Shown: positions 45,525 to 55,000 of the stretch, one piece after another
How the letters are laid out: each line of letters opens with the position of its first letter
How positions within the stretch are numbered: position 1 is the first letter of the stretch
DNA from: Chitinophagales bacterium
GTDB taxonomy: Bacteria; Bacteroidota; Bacteroidia; Chitinophagales; Saprospiraceae
DNA: 64,000 nt
Direction: 5' to 3'
NCBI GenBank assembly: GCA_022360175.1
Contig: JAKSDI010000164.1
Coordinates: 1 to 64,000 of the forward strand
The notes under the pieces: generated by a model
The model's input: only the letters and a program-made list of their open reading frames with translations
Database searches by the model: none
What the model was told of the DNA's origin: nothing
Program-made: the position numbers and the translations under genes

Positions 45525-46556
45525 ATGCGTACTACAATCTTTTTTGCCTTACTTACACTGGTCATAGCCTGTTCACCTTCAGAAAATAACTCCAATACAG
45601 AACAAGCATCTTCTCAACTTGCTACAGAGCAAGCAGAATACGCTATTGTGATTCATGGAGGTGCCGGTAGCATGCAACGTGCAAATATGAGACCGGGAGA
45701 CGAAGAAAAATACACTACGGCTTTGAATGCAGCCCTCGATATAGGAGAGAAAATCCTGGAAAATGGGGGGAGTAGCATGGATGCGGTAGAAAAAACGATT
45801 ATGTATTTGGAAGATTCTCCGCTTTTTAATTCTGGCAGAGGTGCTGTTTTTACACATGAAGGCAGAAATGAACTGGATGCCTCTTTTATGGAGGGGAAAA
45901 CATTAAAGGCAGGAGCTGTTGGAGGTGTAACTGTAGTCAAAAACCCAATTCGGGCTGCTCGAGCGGTGATGGAAAATTCTCCACATGTATTATTAGTAGG
46001 AACGGGAGCCGAAACTTTTGCTATCGATCAGGGATTGGATACAGTACCTAATTCCTACTTTTTTGTTCAGAGTAGCTGGGATGCCTTACAAAGAGTAAAG
46101 GAAGAAGAAGCTAATAAAACAGGTATGCTGGATGAACATCCTGATTATAAGTATGGTACTGTTGGCTGTGTTGCTCTTGATAAGGAAGGCAATATTGCAG
46201 CCGGTACATCTACAGGTGGAATGACCAATAAACGCTGGAATCGAATTGGCGACTCTCCTATAATTGGAGCCGGGACTTATGCAAATAATGCGACCTGCGG
46301 CGTTTCCTGTACCGGGCATGGAGAATATTTTATCCGCTATGCTGTAGCTCATGATTTATCTGCTCTAATACAGTATAAAGAAATGGCACTGGAAGATGCA
46401 GCAACGGAAATTATCAACAATAAATTGGTGAAAGCTGGAGGTGCAGGAGGCCTGATTGCATTGGATAAATATGGCAATGTAGCGATGCCTTTTAATACAG
46501 ATGGAATGTTCAGAGGATATGCTAAGCCAAATGAACGGGTAGTGGGGATCGATTAA
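45525..46556 (+). CDS. Isoaspartyl peptidase / plant-type L-asparaginase lipoprotein
   Basis: A 343-residue N-terminal-nucleophile hydrolase with a lipoprotein signal (FFALLTLVIACS, Cys16). The alpha part has YAIVIHGGAGSM and GGSSMDAVEKTI. The self-cleavage point lies before Thr212 in KYGTVGCVALD, which becomes the nucleophile, and the beta part has GTSTGGMTNKRWNRIGDSP and ATCGVSCTGHGEYFIR. It removes beta-aspartyl (isoaspartyl) residues from dipeptides and can hydrolyse L-asparagine. Because of the lipid anchor it should act in the periplasm on damaged peptides. Confidence 0.93.
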   Translation: MRTTIFFALLTLVIACSPSENNSNTEQASSQLATEQAEYAIVIHGGAGSMQRANMRPGDEEKYTTALNAALDIGEKILENGGSSMDAVEKTIMYLEDSPLFNSGRGAVFTHEGRNELDASFMEGKTLKAGAVGGVTVVKNPIRAARAVMENSPHVLLVGTGAETFAIDQGLDTVPNSYFFVQSSWDALQRVKEEEANKTGMLDEHPDYKYGTVGCVALDKEGNIAAGTSTGGMTNKRWNRIGDSPIIGAGTYANNATCGVSCTGHGEYFIRYAVAHDLSALIQYKEMALEDAATEIINNKLVKAGGAGGLIALDKYGNVAMPFNTDGMFRGYAKPNERVVGID

Positions 46557-46687
46557 TTACTCCATTGACCGTTTTCTAAAGCTAAGCTACCTAATACTTT
46601 TAAGAAGTACCCGTTGAAAAGAACAACCTGAAAAATACTGATATTTTTTAAGTTCTTTGGAACGCCGAAAAAGATTTGGCAAGCTTT

Positions 46688-46735
46688 AGAGCTTATTTAA
46701 GTTTTATCTCAAAGAGTAGTTTTTAAATAAACTCT
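46688..46735. repeat. Imperfect inverted repeat in the isoaspartyl peptidase-arsC gap
   Basis: AGAGCTTATTTAA and TTAAATAAACTCT pair at 12 of 13 positions. The pattern recalls the ends of the TGAACTGGTTTA family, but the similarity is too weak to assign it. Confidence 0.35.
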
Positions 46736-46830
46736 TAATTATTTGTGAAAGTTATTAGTTAATCCTAATATTTTCCGGGGAAAACCTATCTTTAAGTGTA
46801 TTTATGTTTTATTACTTAAAGATCAATCCC

Positions 46831-46908
46831 ATGAACATTCAATCACAACCCGGAAGCTGCCCGTGGCAGGAAAATTCAGTTTGTACGATTCAAGCCGAAC
46901 CGCCCTAA
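46831..46908 (+). CDS. Possible 25-residue peptide ahead of a terminator
   Basis: A short frame MNIQSQPGSCPWQENSVC and seven more residues, with two cysteines (10 and 18) and one Trp, followed 52 bases later by a strong terminator. It lies in an otherwise empty gap ahead of arsC. It could be a leader peptide for attenuation, a small secreted or modified peptide, or chance. No clear ribosome-binding site is visible, and GATCAATCCC precedes the ATG. Confidence 0.3.
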   Translation: MNIQSQPGSCPWQENSVCTIQAEPP

Positions 46909-46959
46909 GTAGCTTACTCCTACATGATCCCAAAACGGTAGGATGTATAGTATCCACCA

Positions 46960-46998
46960 AGAGCTGAGCAGGAATTTTTCTGCTCAGCTCTTTTTTTT
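46960..46998 (+). terminator. Strong rho-independent terminator ahead of arsC
   Basis: AGAGCTGAGCAG and CTGCTCAGCTCT form a perfect 12-bp stem around GAATTTTT and run into eight T. It ends 48 bases before the arsC start, so it closes a short transcript from the preceding gap. Confidence 0.92.
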
Positions 46999-47046
46999 AG
47001 TGGACAATCCTACTACCTTCGAGAATAAAATCAGAACTTTTTATAG

Positions 47047-47388
47047 ATGAAGATATATCACAACCCTCGTTGTAGTAAGAGCAGGGATACACTTTCCATA
47101 CTTGAAGCACATGGACAGGAAGCAGAAGTTATTCGTTATCTGGAAAACCCTCCTTCGAGAGAAGAACTACAAAGCATACTCCAGAAATTGGGCATGCAAC
47201 CCTCAGAACTAATACGTAAAGGAGAAAAAATTTATAAGGAAGAATATAAAGGAAAAGAACTTACTGAAGAAGAATGGATGGATGCTATGCTTACTCATCC
47301 TAAATTAATAGAACGGCCCATTGTAGTACATCAGGGGAAAGCAGTGATCGGTCGTCCACCAGAGAATGTTAAACGTTTATTCGAATGA
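47047..47388 (+). CDS. arsC: Arsenate reductase (ArsC/Spx family)
   Basis: A 113-residue thioredoxin-fold protein. Catalytic Cys9 is in YHNPRCSKSRDTL. The Glu-Val-Ile-Arg-Tyr turn, the RPIVV segment and the IGRPPENVKRLF end are typical of glutaredoxin-dependent ArsC. It should reduce arsenate to arsenite using glutathione or a similar thiol, or act on other oxidants, since the family also includes YffB-like members without arsenate activity. No other ars gene is nearby. Its stop overlaps the next start by four bases (ATGA), so the ankyrin and McrC genes are translated with it. Confidence 0.9.
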   Translation: MKIYHNPRCSKSRDTLSILEAHGQEAEVIRYLENPPSREELQSILQKLGMQPSELIRKGEKIYKEEYKGKELTEEEWMDAMLTHPKLIERPIVVHQGKAVIGRPPENVKRLFE

Positions 47389-48542
47389 TCAGGTATAGTT
47401 TTATATTACTCTTAAGTCTGATAATATGCTCTTGTGGCAGTGAGGATATCTGGAAACAACAACAATTAGATCAACGTTTGCTGGAAGCTACAGCAGATGG
47501 ATTGGAAAGCATCGTCGATTCCTGTCTTCAATACGGAGCAGATATGGAAGTGCGCAATATGGAGGGAGCTACTCCTTTAATTTCAGCGGCAGTAAGGGGG
47601 CATTATAAGGTGGTTGAAAAATTGCTGGATAAAGGGGCCCAACCCAATGCCAGAAGATTTGGATATTATGGAAGTACAGCTCTAATGGAAGCAGCTGTTC
47701 GTAATGATACTTCAATTGCCCGCATCCTTTTAGAGCATGGGGCAAATATCCATCAGCGAGATACCTTTGGTGATCCTGCTATTAATTGGGCCGCTTATTA
47801 CGGACAAGTTCCTTACATCGCTTTGTTGATTGAGTATGGAGCTGCCTGGGATATAGAGAGCCATCACGGGACCGCTTTGGATATTGCTGCTAAAGAATGG
47901 AAGCTGGAGGTATGTGAATTCTTTATACAAAAAGGTGCTGGAAAAGAACTGGAGGAAGAGGCTATGACATTGATCGAAGCGGTGAAATCCGGCGATAGCC
48001 TGGCCGTAGCCCAATTACTCACAGCTAATGATCCCAATCTTAAAGATCCTCTGGGAATGCCTTTATTGAGTTGGGCGGCAGCTAGAGGGCATCAGGCTAT
48101 TGTACGATTATTATTATCAAGTGGAGCGGATATTAATGCCCAGGATCGCACAGGGCAAACGGCTCTTTCTGCTGCAGCTCGTTTTGGAAAAGATGAAATT
48201 GTCGATCAACTTATTGTAGCTGGTGCTAATGTTAACCTTGCAGGTGATAAATACCAATTAAGTCCACTTATCAATGCTGCCATTACGGGGAATGCTTATA
48301 TTGGAAGCCTGCTTTTAGAAAAAGGAGCAGCCATTGATCATCAGGATAAGCTCGTTGGTTACTCTGCATTGATGTATGCAGTAGCAAATGGGCATCGCGA
48401 GTTTGTTGAACTTCTGATTCGTCATGCAGCCAATCCTTATATCAAAGGTCATGATGATACTGGTTTGTATGAATTGATCGGGCTTTCAGGGAATGAGTAT
48501 ATCGCTAAAATGCTCGAAGCCTATATCTTGAAGAAGCAATAG
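47385..48542 (+). CDS. Ankyrin-repeat lipoprotein
   Basis: A 385-residue lipoprotein (LLLSLIICSCGS) made of about ten ankyrin repeats from residue 25 on: GATPLISAAVRGHYKVVEKL, GSTALMEAAVRNDTSIARIL, MPLLSWAAARGHQAIVRLL, GQTALSAAARFGKDEIVDQL, GYSALMYAVANGHREFVELL. Ankyrin proteins bind other proteins; with the lipid anchor it should sit in the periplasm. It overlaps arsC and precedes mcrC by three bases. A reason for this three-gene set is not known. Confidence 0.88.
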   Translation: MIRYSFILLLSLIICSCGSEDIWKQQQLDQRLLEATADGLESIVDSCLQYGADMEVRNMEGATPLISAAVRGHYKVVEKLLDKGAQPNARRFGYYGSTALMEAAVRNDTSIARILLEHGANIHQRDTFGDPAINWAAYYGQVPYIALLIEYGAAWDIESHHGTALDIAAKEWKLEVCEFFIQKGAGKELEEEAMTLIEAVKSGDSLAVAQLLTANDPNLKDPLGMPLLSWAAARGHQAIVRLLLSSGADINAQDRTGQTALSAAARFGKDEIVDQLIVAGANVNLAGDKYQLSPLINAAITGNAYIGSLLLEKGAAIDHQDKLVGYSALMYAVANGHREFVELLIRHAANPYIKGHDDTGLYELIGLSGNEYIAKMLEAYILKKQ

Positions 48543-48545
48543 ATA

Positions 48546-49769
48546 ATGCGCATCACCGTATACGAATATCAGACATTAAGAATAGGAGAGGAGGGTTTTA
48601 CTTCTGCTCATTGGGAGGCAATGGCCATTTTTCATGAGCAGGTTTCAGATAAGTATTATTCACTAGTGAATAAAGGGGTGCGCTTTTTAAATTTTGTAGG
48701 GGTATTACAACTTGGCAATATAACTATAGAAATTTTACCCAAGTTGAAGAATGATAATACCAGTACTAAGGAAGCATGGCAAAGAGCATTGATCGATATG
48801 CTTCGAATCTGTAAACTTTTAAGAGTGGATAGCCTGTCGAGCGCCCGACAGGCATTGAGGCCAGACGCTATATTAGAACTTTATTTCGGTATTTTTTTGG
48901 ATGAAACTGAATGGCTGGTTCGGCAAGGCTTGTTAAAAGAATACTATCGTGAACAAGGAGATCTGAACACTTTAAAAGGAAGGCTATTGCATGGACACCA
49001 GCTCCGTAAAAATACAGTCCATAAAGAGCGGTTTTACACTGAATATGAAACGTACAATTATGATCACCTGTTGAATCGCATATTATACGCAGTGTTAAAA
49101 CTGACTACTCATTGCCCGTTAGATCAGGTGTTATTGGCAAAAGCCCGGCGTTTATTACAGCAATTTCCTCCAGTTTCGCCTCCTGATATTAAAAATATGG
49201 AATTAGATAGTTTGATGTTTAGTCGGAAAACAGCGCCTTATCGAACGGCAGTAGAGGCAGGGCTATTGCTACTGAAAAACTATCATCCTGCCTTAGCAGC
49301 AGGGAGCCACAATGTGTTAGCTTTATTATTTGATATGAACTTACTCTTTGAAGAGTATATATATCGTCGGTTATTTCGGTTGCAGACTCCTTCCATTAAA
49401 GTATATCGTCAGATGAGCCGTCCATTTTGGGGGCGCCGTTATCTTAGGCCGGATATAGTATTGGAGATAAACGGGATACGTTATATTATTGATACAAAAT
49501 GGAAAATACCTTCTGGAAGCCAGCCAGGTATGCATGACTTGAGGCAAGTATTTACTTATATCCGTCAATTCAAAGCAAAACGCGGAATACTGCTTTATCC
49601 CGGCTTTTCTAAAAATGAAACGACCTCACCAGTCCCGTTTACTCATCCTGACGGTGGAGATGATGATATCTTTTGCCAAATTGTACAGCTTCCTCTGATG
49701 AAGGACGGTCAGCTTAATTTAGAAATAGGTGAGCAACTATTAACTGCAGTCACCCAAACAACCCAATAA
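48546..49769 (+). CDS. mcrC: McrC-like restriction endonuclease subunit without McrB
   Basis: A 407-residue protein of the McrC family. The N-terminal domain (IEILPKLKND, ALIDMLRICKLLRV) and the helical middle match McrC; the C-terminal PD-(D/E)xK nuclease core has Asp303 in YLRPDIVLEI and Asp316-x-Lys318 in YIIDTKWKIP. McrC cuts DNA together with the GTPase McrB, which recognises modified cytosine. No McrB gene is adjacent, so this subunit either pairs with an unlinked McrB or works in another system. It follows the ankyrin gene by three bases. Confidence 0.88.
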   Translation: MRITVYEYQTLRIGEEGFTSAHWEAMAIFHEQVSDKYYSLVNKGVRFLNFVGVLQLGNITIEILPKLKNDNTSTKEAWQRALIDMLRICKLLRVDSLSSARQALRPDAILELYFGIFLDETEWLVRQGLLKEYYREQGDLNTLKGRLLHGHQLRKNTVHKERFYTEYETYNYDHLLNRILYAVLKLTTHCPLDQVLLAKARRLLQQFPPVSPPDIKNMELDSLMFSRKTAPYRTAVEAGLLLLKNYHPALAAGSHNVLALLFDMNLLFEEYIYRRLFRLQTPSIKVYRQMSRPFWGRRYLRPDIVLEINGIRYIIDTKWKIPSGSQPGMHDLRQVFTYIRQFKAKRGILLYPGFSKNETTSPVPFTHPDGGDDDIFCQIVQLPLMKDGQLNLEIGEQLLTAVTQTTQ

Positions 49770-49906
49770 ATTCACTTTGAGCCTATCATTCAAGAGAATT
49801 GTCCAAGAATAAAAAAAACAATACATTTGCTGCCGCAGTCATGCTGGCACTTTAGTGTTTTGTTAATACTGAAGAGAAGGGTTGAGACTTCATCCGAAGT
49901 CGACAG

Positions 49907-49928
49907 CTTTTTTGCCTAGGCAAAAAAG
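49907..49928. repeat. 22-bp perfect palindrome
   Basis: CTTTTTTGCCT and its exact mirror AGGCAAAAAAG form an uninterrupted palindrome centred on CCTAGG. It follows a GACTTCATCCGAAGTC hairpin whose complement also occurs at 56059 and 56517. It lies in the gap behind mcrC and may help terminate that operon. Confidence 0.5.
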
Positions 49929-50026
49929 ATACGATTTCTCCTAAATCATTACTCTGACAGTACTCAGCTTTTTTCATTTAACAAAGTATTAGTATCTCTT
50001 ATCAAAAAAATATAAATGCAGATCCT

Positions 50027-50680
50027 ATGAAAACTGTATATCTACTTGTCGCTACTATCTTTCTTGCAACGGCCTGTAACCAAAATTCAACTAATAATAA
50101 TACGACTACCTCTACTTCCACAAGCTCTACAGCTGTAACAGATGGCTTTGACCTTAGTGGATATGTAGTAGAAGATATTCCTGGTTCAGATGTTAAGTGG
50201 GTATACAAAGAAGATACAGAGGGAATAAGGGTAGAAGAAGGAAGCCTGCTTAATGGCAAGAAACATGGCATGTGGACTACTTACGATCTTCAGGGAAACT
50301 TCCCTACGTTGGTAGCAAATTTTGCAGAGGGAAAGTATAATGGCCCTTATATGGAATATAATGAGCGAGGATATATCAAACTGAAAGCAACCTATAGGAA
50401 TAATAAATTGCATGGTCCCTGGGGAAAATTCAGCTTTGGCCGCCCGGAAACAACCGCTCACTATAAGAATGGGGAATTAGATGGCACCTATCGGGAGTAT
50501 GAACGAAAAAATGGTAAACTACAAAAGGAAATTAATTATAAAAATGGTGTCCAACATGGAATGTATCGTTTCTACAATTTAGACGGAGCAATAACGCTGG
50601 AATACGAATATAAAAATGGAGAAAAAGTAGCTGGAGGAATTACTGAAGAAGGAAAAGCCAGTGGTGCTACTGAAGAATAA
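50027..50680 (+). CDS. YwqK/MORN-repeat lipoprotein
   Basis: A 217-residue lipoprotein (LLVATIFLATACN) with a Thr/Ser/Asn-rich spacer and then seven MORN-like repeats: EGSLLNGKKHGMWTTYDL, EGKYNGPYMEYNERG, NNKLHGPWGKF, NGELDGTYREYERKNGK, NGVQHGMYRFYNLDG. The pattern equals the YwqK family that is often labelled as antitoxin; this label comes from one Bacillus pair and need not apply. It should sit on the periplasmic face of a membrane. No toxin gene is seen. Confidence 0.85.
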   Translation: MKTVYLLVATIFLATACNQNSTNNNTTTSTSTSSTAVTDGFDLSGYVVEDIPGSDVKWVYKEDTEGIRVEEGSLLNGKKHGMWTTYDLQGNFPTLVANFAEGKYNGPYMEYNERGYIKLKATYRNNKLHGPWGKFSFGRPETTAHYKNGELDGTYREYERKNGKLQKEINYKNGVQHGMYRFYNLDGAITLEYEYKNGEKVAGGITEEGKASGATEE

Positions 50681-50825
50681 AGACAAAACCTGGAAGAAGG
50701 CGAAACGCAGTACAGTTCTTCATGATCTGAAATCCGAAAAGATTACGCAAAACTTCGCCTTTATTCCACTCTACCTACTAAGTACTTCCCACTAGAAAAC
50801 TGCAATACAGAGCACTGGACAACTA

Positions 50826-51236
50826 CCACTGTTGAGTGAAACAAAATCCGGCAGAATAAAACGAAACCTCGTCTGGATAGGGCTCACTGCTCACTGAACA
50901 ACTGAATACCGCCCACTGAAATACTGAAAAACTGAACACTGCCCTACTACCTACTGAAATACTGGACCCACTGAGCCACTGCCTACTGAACAACTGCCTA
51001 CTGTAATACTGCCCCACTGAACACTGCCTACTGAAACCCTGAACCACTGTTGAGTAAGACAAAATCCGGCAGAATAAAATGAAACCTCGCTTGGATAGGG
51101 CTCACTGCCCACTGCCCTACTGCCCACTGAAAAACTGCCCACTGTAGTACTGAAAAACTGCCCACTGCCCTACTGCCCACTGTAATACTGGCCTACTGAA
51201 CACTGCCTACTGAACACTGCCCACTGAACGACTAAT
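50826..51236. repeat. ACTG-rich degenerate satellite between converging genes
   Basis: About 410 bases built of short units such as CACTGCC, TACTGCC and ACTGAA, each 8-12 bases with ACTG as the constant part. Two copies of a 65-base block (50826-50890 and 51044-51108, starting CCACTGTTGAGT, with CAAAATCCGGCAGAATAAAA inside) sit 218 bases apart. It runs up to the stop codon of the PAS-AraC gene. Frames read from it (rich in SVGS) are not genes. Confidence 0.85.
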
Positions 51237-51969
51237 TCATCTCTTTCAAATAAGCCCTGGGAGTAAGTCCTGTGATGTCTTTAAAGACTTTATAAAACGT
51301 TGATTTATTTTTAAAGCCACATTGTATGGCAATACCAAAAAGAGTGAGGTGACTAAATTGATCATTGGTGATTTTGCGTTTTACCTCTTCAATGCGGTAA
51401 TGATTGATAAACTGCTGGAAATTATAACCTGAATGCTGGTTGACTACTTGTGATAAATATTTGGTATTTGTATTTAACAGCTCAGCTACCATTTTAAGGG
51501 ATAACTCAGGTTTGAGATAGAGTTGTTCCGTTTCTATTAAGCTTCTAAGTGCATTATACAACCTGATTTCATCAATCCCTTTAAGACTGCTGGAACGATA
51601 TTTTTGGTCAATAGTAAGCAGCGGTAATTTATGATCTTCAGGTACTTCACTGCCATCTACTTCGAAAGCAATAAAATTGGTGAGTTGATGATCAAGATTA
51701 AAAACGGGATGTATAACTAGTTTGCATAAATAAGCCTCCCCATTTTTTCGATAATTCGTAATGTCTTCTTTAACAGGAACTTGCTTGTCCAGATTTTGCC
51801 GGATTCGTAAAATAGTTTCTTCTTCCGACTTAGGGCCTTGCAAAATACTGCCTGGTTTTTTGCCAATCACCTCATTTAACCCATAACCGGTAATTTTTGT
51901 AAAATCTTCGTTGACCCAGATAATTTGTCTGGCAGAATCAGTCAGAATAACGGCAATTTTTGGAACCAT
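51232..51969 (-). CDS. PAS-domain AraC-type regulator
   Basis: A 245-residue cytoplasmic protein. The N-terminal PAS domain (ILTDSARQIIWVNEDFTKIT, EVIGKKPGSILQGPKSEEET, EDITNYRKNGEAYLCKLVIHP) resembles LOV-type PAS, but the position of the flavin-binding Cys in GRNCRFLQG is Pro, so classical photochemistry is unlikely. The C-terminal AraC double helix-turn-helix ends GFKNKSTFYKVFKDITGLTP. It should sense a small ligand or redox state. Its 3' end abuts the ACTG repeat. The helicase gene is divergent, so it could control it. Confidence 0.88.
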   Translation of the reverse strand: MVPKIAVILTDSARQIIWVNEDFTKITGYGLNEVIGKKPGSILQGPKSEEETILRIRQNLDKQVPVKEDITNYRKNGEAYLCKLVIHPVFNLDHQLTNFIAFEVDGSEVPEDHKLPLLTIDQKYRSSSLKGIDEIRLYNALRSLIETEQLYLKPELSLKMVAELLNTNTKYLSQVVNQHSGYNFQQFINHYRIEEVKRKITNDQFSHLTLFGIAIQCGFKNKSTFYKVFKDITGLTPRAYLKEMN

Positions 51970-52087
51970 AATAGCTTTTATTCACTCTGCTAATATAGTG
52001 ATAAGCAAAGGTTTTACAAAGCATTAATAGAATATCAAATGAATGAATTATCTTGGTGCGATATTATAAAAGCAGATCGTGGCACTA

Positions 52088-55000
52088 ATGAATATCCCGC
52101 AGAATAATTTACAGCCTGGTACCTGGATGAAGGAAGACTGGCAAGTTTATAAGGATATAAATAAAAGTAGGTATCAATTCGTCTCTATCCAATCTCTGGA
52201 TAGCAATTTTGCTGATACTTTCTTTTCTCATTTGCATAGAGATGCAGCTTTTGAATTAATAGCCAATGGTGTTTTTGATATTGACGAAAGTTTGAAACAC
52301 CTATACTTCAAAGCTCGCATTCAGGAAAAAGCAAATGGAGTGCAATCTTTTGCTTTTGCTTATCCTATTTGCCGTAAGGCAGATGCTGGGGAAGAAACAA
52401 TTGCTGCGCCACTTTTTTTATGGCAACTGAATATTGAAGCAAGCTCTAAACATAATGCCGGTTGGAAAATAAGTAGACAACCACTACATAAAATATACGC
52501 CAACCAATTGCTGCTGGATTACTGGAAGGAATATTATCAATTGGATATAGAGGAAGATATAGAGCAATTACTCAATGGGCCGTTCATTACAAAAAACAAA
52601 CTGGAAGGTCTGATTCAACGAATTAAACAAGCTTTCAGTGATAAGGATGAGGCGACTATTGAAGAAGAAATAATAGATGATGCAGGCAAGCCTTCTTTTG
52701 AAATAGATACTAATGGAGTCTTTGGAGTTTTTAATGGATTGGATGCCTACGTTGTGGAAGCAAACATAAAAGAAGACGATACTGCTACGCCTAATACTTT
52801 TCATTATACCAATTTGCCCCTTTCTCCAGAGCAGGCTACAGCTTATCAGATGCTATTGGATCATCAATCAGTATGGTTAGGAGGCCCAGGAGGAAGTGGC
52901 AAAACTCATTTGGGTTTGCATAGCGTATTAAGCACTTTGCTTAATGATAAAAAAGTATTGGTGGTGTCTCGTAGCATGGGAACCCTGAGACAGTATCAGG
53001 AACGATTAGAACAACTGGGCCTCGAAAAATTATCCTATTTATTACGTGATACTCCACAGGATAAAGCCCTGTTTGTAGAATTGCTAAAAGCATCAGTAGC
53101 TACTAAAAGCCCTGACAGAAAGTACGACGCTAAGGCTTATCGCTTTCTGACAGAAAAACTGGAACGCTTGCGTCAAAAGTTAGAGCGTAATTACCATAGC
53201 AGTAGAAAACATCTGTTTGAAGGGCACAACTGGGCAGATATGGTAGGTTTGTACCTGTCAAGTACCCGAAAGGAAGGAAAAGAACTATTGGCTACGCAGG
53301 TAAATGCCTCGGATTATGATTTTTCAGAAGAAGAATTCGAAGCCCTTAGTGAATCTATAGCTACTTGCGTAGAATTATTTGAGCAGACACATACCCTGAA
53401 AAGCTCATTGAATAATCTGAGCCCCGGTATTTACCTGAGAATGGAGAAAGAAGAAGCAGAAGGCTTTGTTTCCAATAAGGTAGATAGCCTAATCGAGAAA
53501 GGTAAGCGGCTGCAGTATTGGTATATCAATCGAATTGATGCTTATGCCAGCCTTTTGACGGCTCATTATGAACAGTACTATCAGAAATATACTGGAATTT
53601 TAGTGGGCCTTAAAGATAAGCTGGCAGATACCTTTTCTCGTTATGGCACAGAAATTGGCCATTCTACTTTGCGAAAGCTCAAGCTACAGGCTATCTTTTC
53701 TTCTGAAGCGAAGGAAAAAATAGCAGCTCTTCAATCGATCGTAGATGACTATGATAACCTTAGAGAGGATTTTACTCATGCATCCTATTTTGACTTTAAT
53801 TTTCCGCTTGAAAAAGGAGGGCTTAAATTATCTGATGTACAGGAAGGATTGGAGGCTTTTGAAATAGCTTTGCAAAACTGGAGACTTCGTCAGCGCGAAT
53901 TAGTGCAGGAAGAAACTATGCGTCTTAGCTCAAAAACTGCCCATCCTCGCCTGAATTTTGAGGATCAATTGATAGAAATGGTTGATGGTTTGAATGCCTA
54001 TTTTGATCAGATCAACGAAAGTGGGCTTTATCATCTGCCATTCCATAATAAAACCCTGACCATCCCAAAACAACAGCGACTGCTGGAGGAAGTAATAGAG
54101 CAACTGGAAGAAACGCAGCGTGCTATGCCGGAATTTGAAAACTTTTATGGCTGGCAAAACAATTGGCTGCAATTAGATGAAAAGTCGCGTCGCCTCATTC
54201 GCATACTGATAAAAGTACAGCCCAATGACTGGCTTGCAGCTTTTGAAAGCTGGTTTTATGATAATTTGCTTAGCAAACATTATGAAGCCATTTTACCACC
54301 GAGCCTGGAGGATACATTAGCACTGGGCAACACTTATGACGAGCTTAAACCTCTGCTGACACCTCATCTATTATTAAACTGGCATAAAGAGAAAGAAACG
54401 GCTTTCAAAAAACTGAAAAGGCAAAACAAGTCTGCTTATCAGCAAATTATGAGCGGAAGCCTCCAGTCTGATAAAACATTTCGACAAATCTTTGAAAAAA
54501 GCGGCCAGGCTATTACTGCTGCCATGCCTATATTTATGCTTAATCCTGAATTGGCAATACAATTATTTGCTTCAGTGAAAGAGCGTTTTGGCTTGATCCT
54601 GATAGATGAGGCTCATTTGTTGTCAGATAGAGAAGCTACTTTCCTGCATAGCATTGGTGAGAAAATCTTATTGCTGGGTTATGGCGATCAGGCTGCCCCT
54701 CCTCCTGCTCAGGTGGTAGCAGAAAAACAGGGTGGTGTTTCCTGTTTTCTTAATGAAATTGTAGAAGGGCCTGCATTAAATCTATTGTATGCCATTCAGC
54801 AGTATCAAAAAGGAGTTTCATTGCCATTTCCACCAGATATGGTAGCCTTTGAGCAAATTGATGGTAGATATGATGAAGATACAGAGGTGAATGAGGAAGA
54901 AGCCTTGCGGGTCATCAGTATGTTGAATGAAATAAAACGAACGCCTCAGCGCACTTTCCCTTCAGTAGGAATTGTATGCTTTACCTATGGGCAAAGAGAT

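Noticed and set aside
50027-50680. Toxin-antitoxin locus based on the YwqK label
   Set aside because: Only a MORN-repeat lipoprotein is present, with no toxin-like gene adjacent.
50823-51142. Minus-strand frames of 60-80 codons rich in Ser, Val and Gly
   Set aside because: They are translations of the ACTG repeat. There is no ribosome-binding site and the composition follows the repeat.
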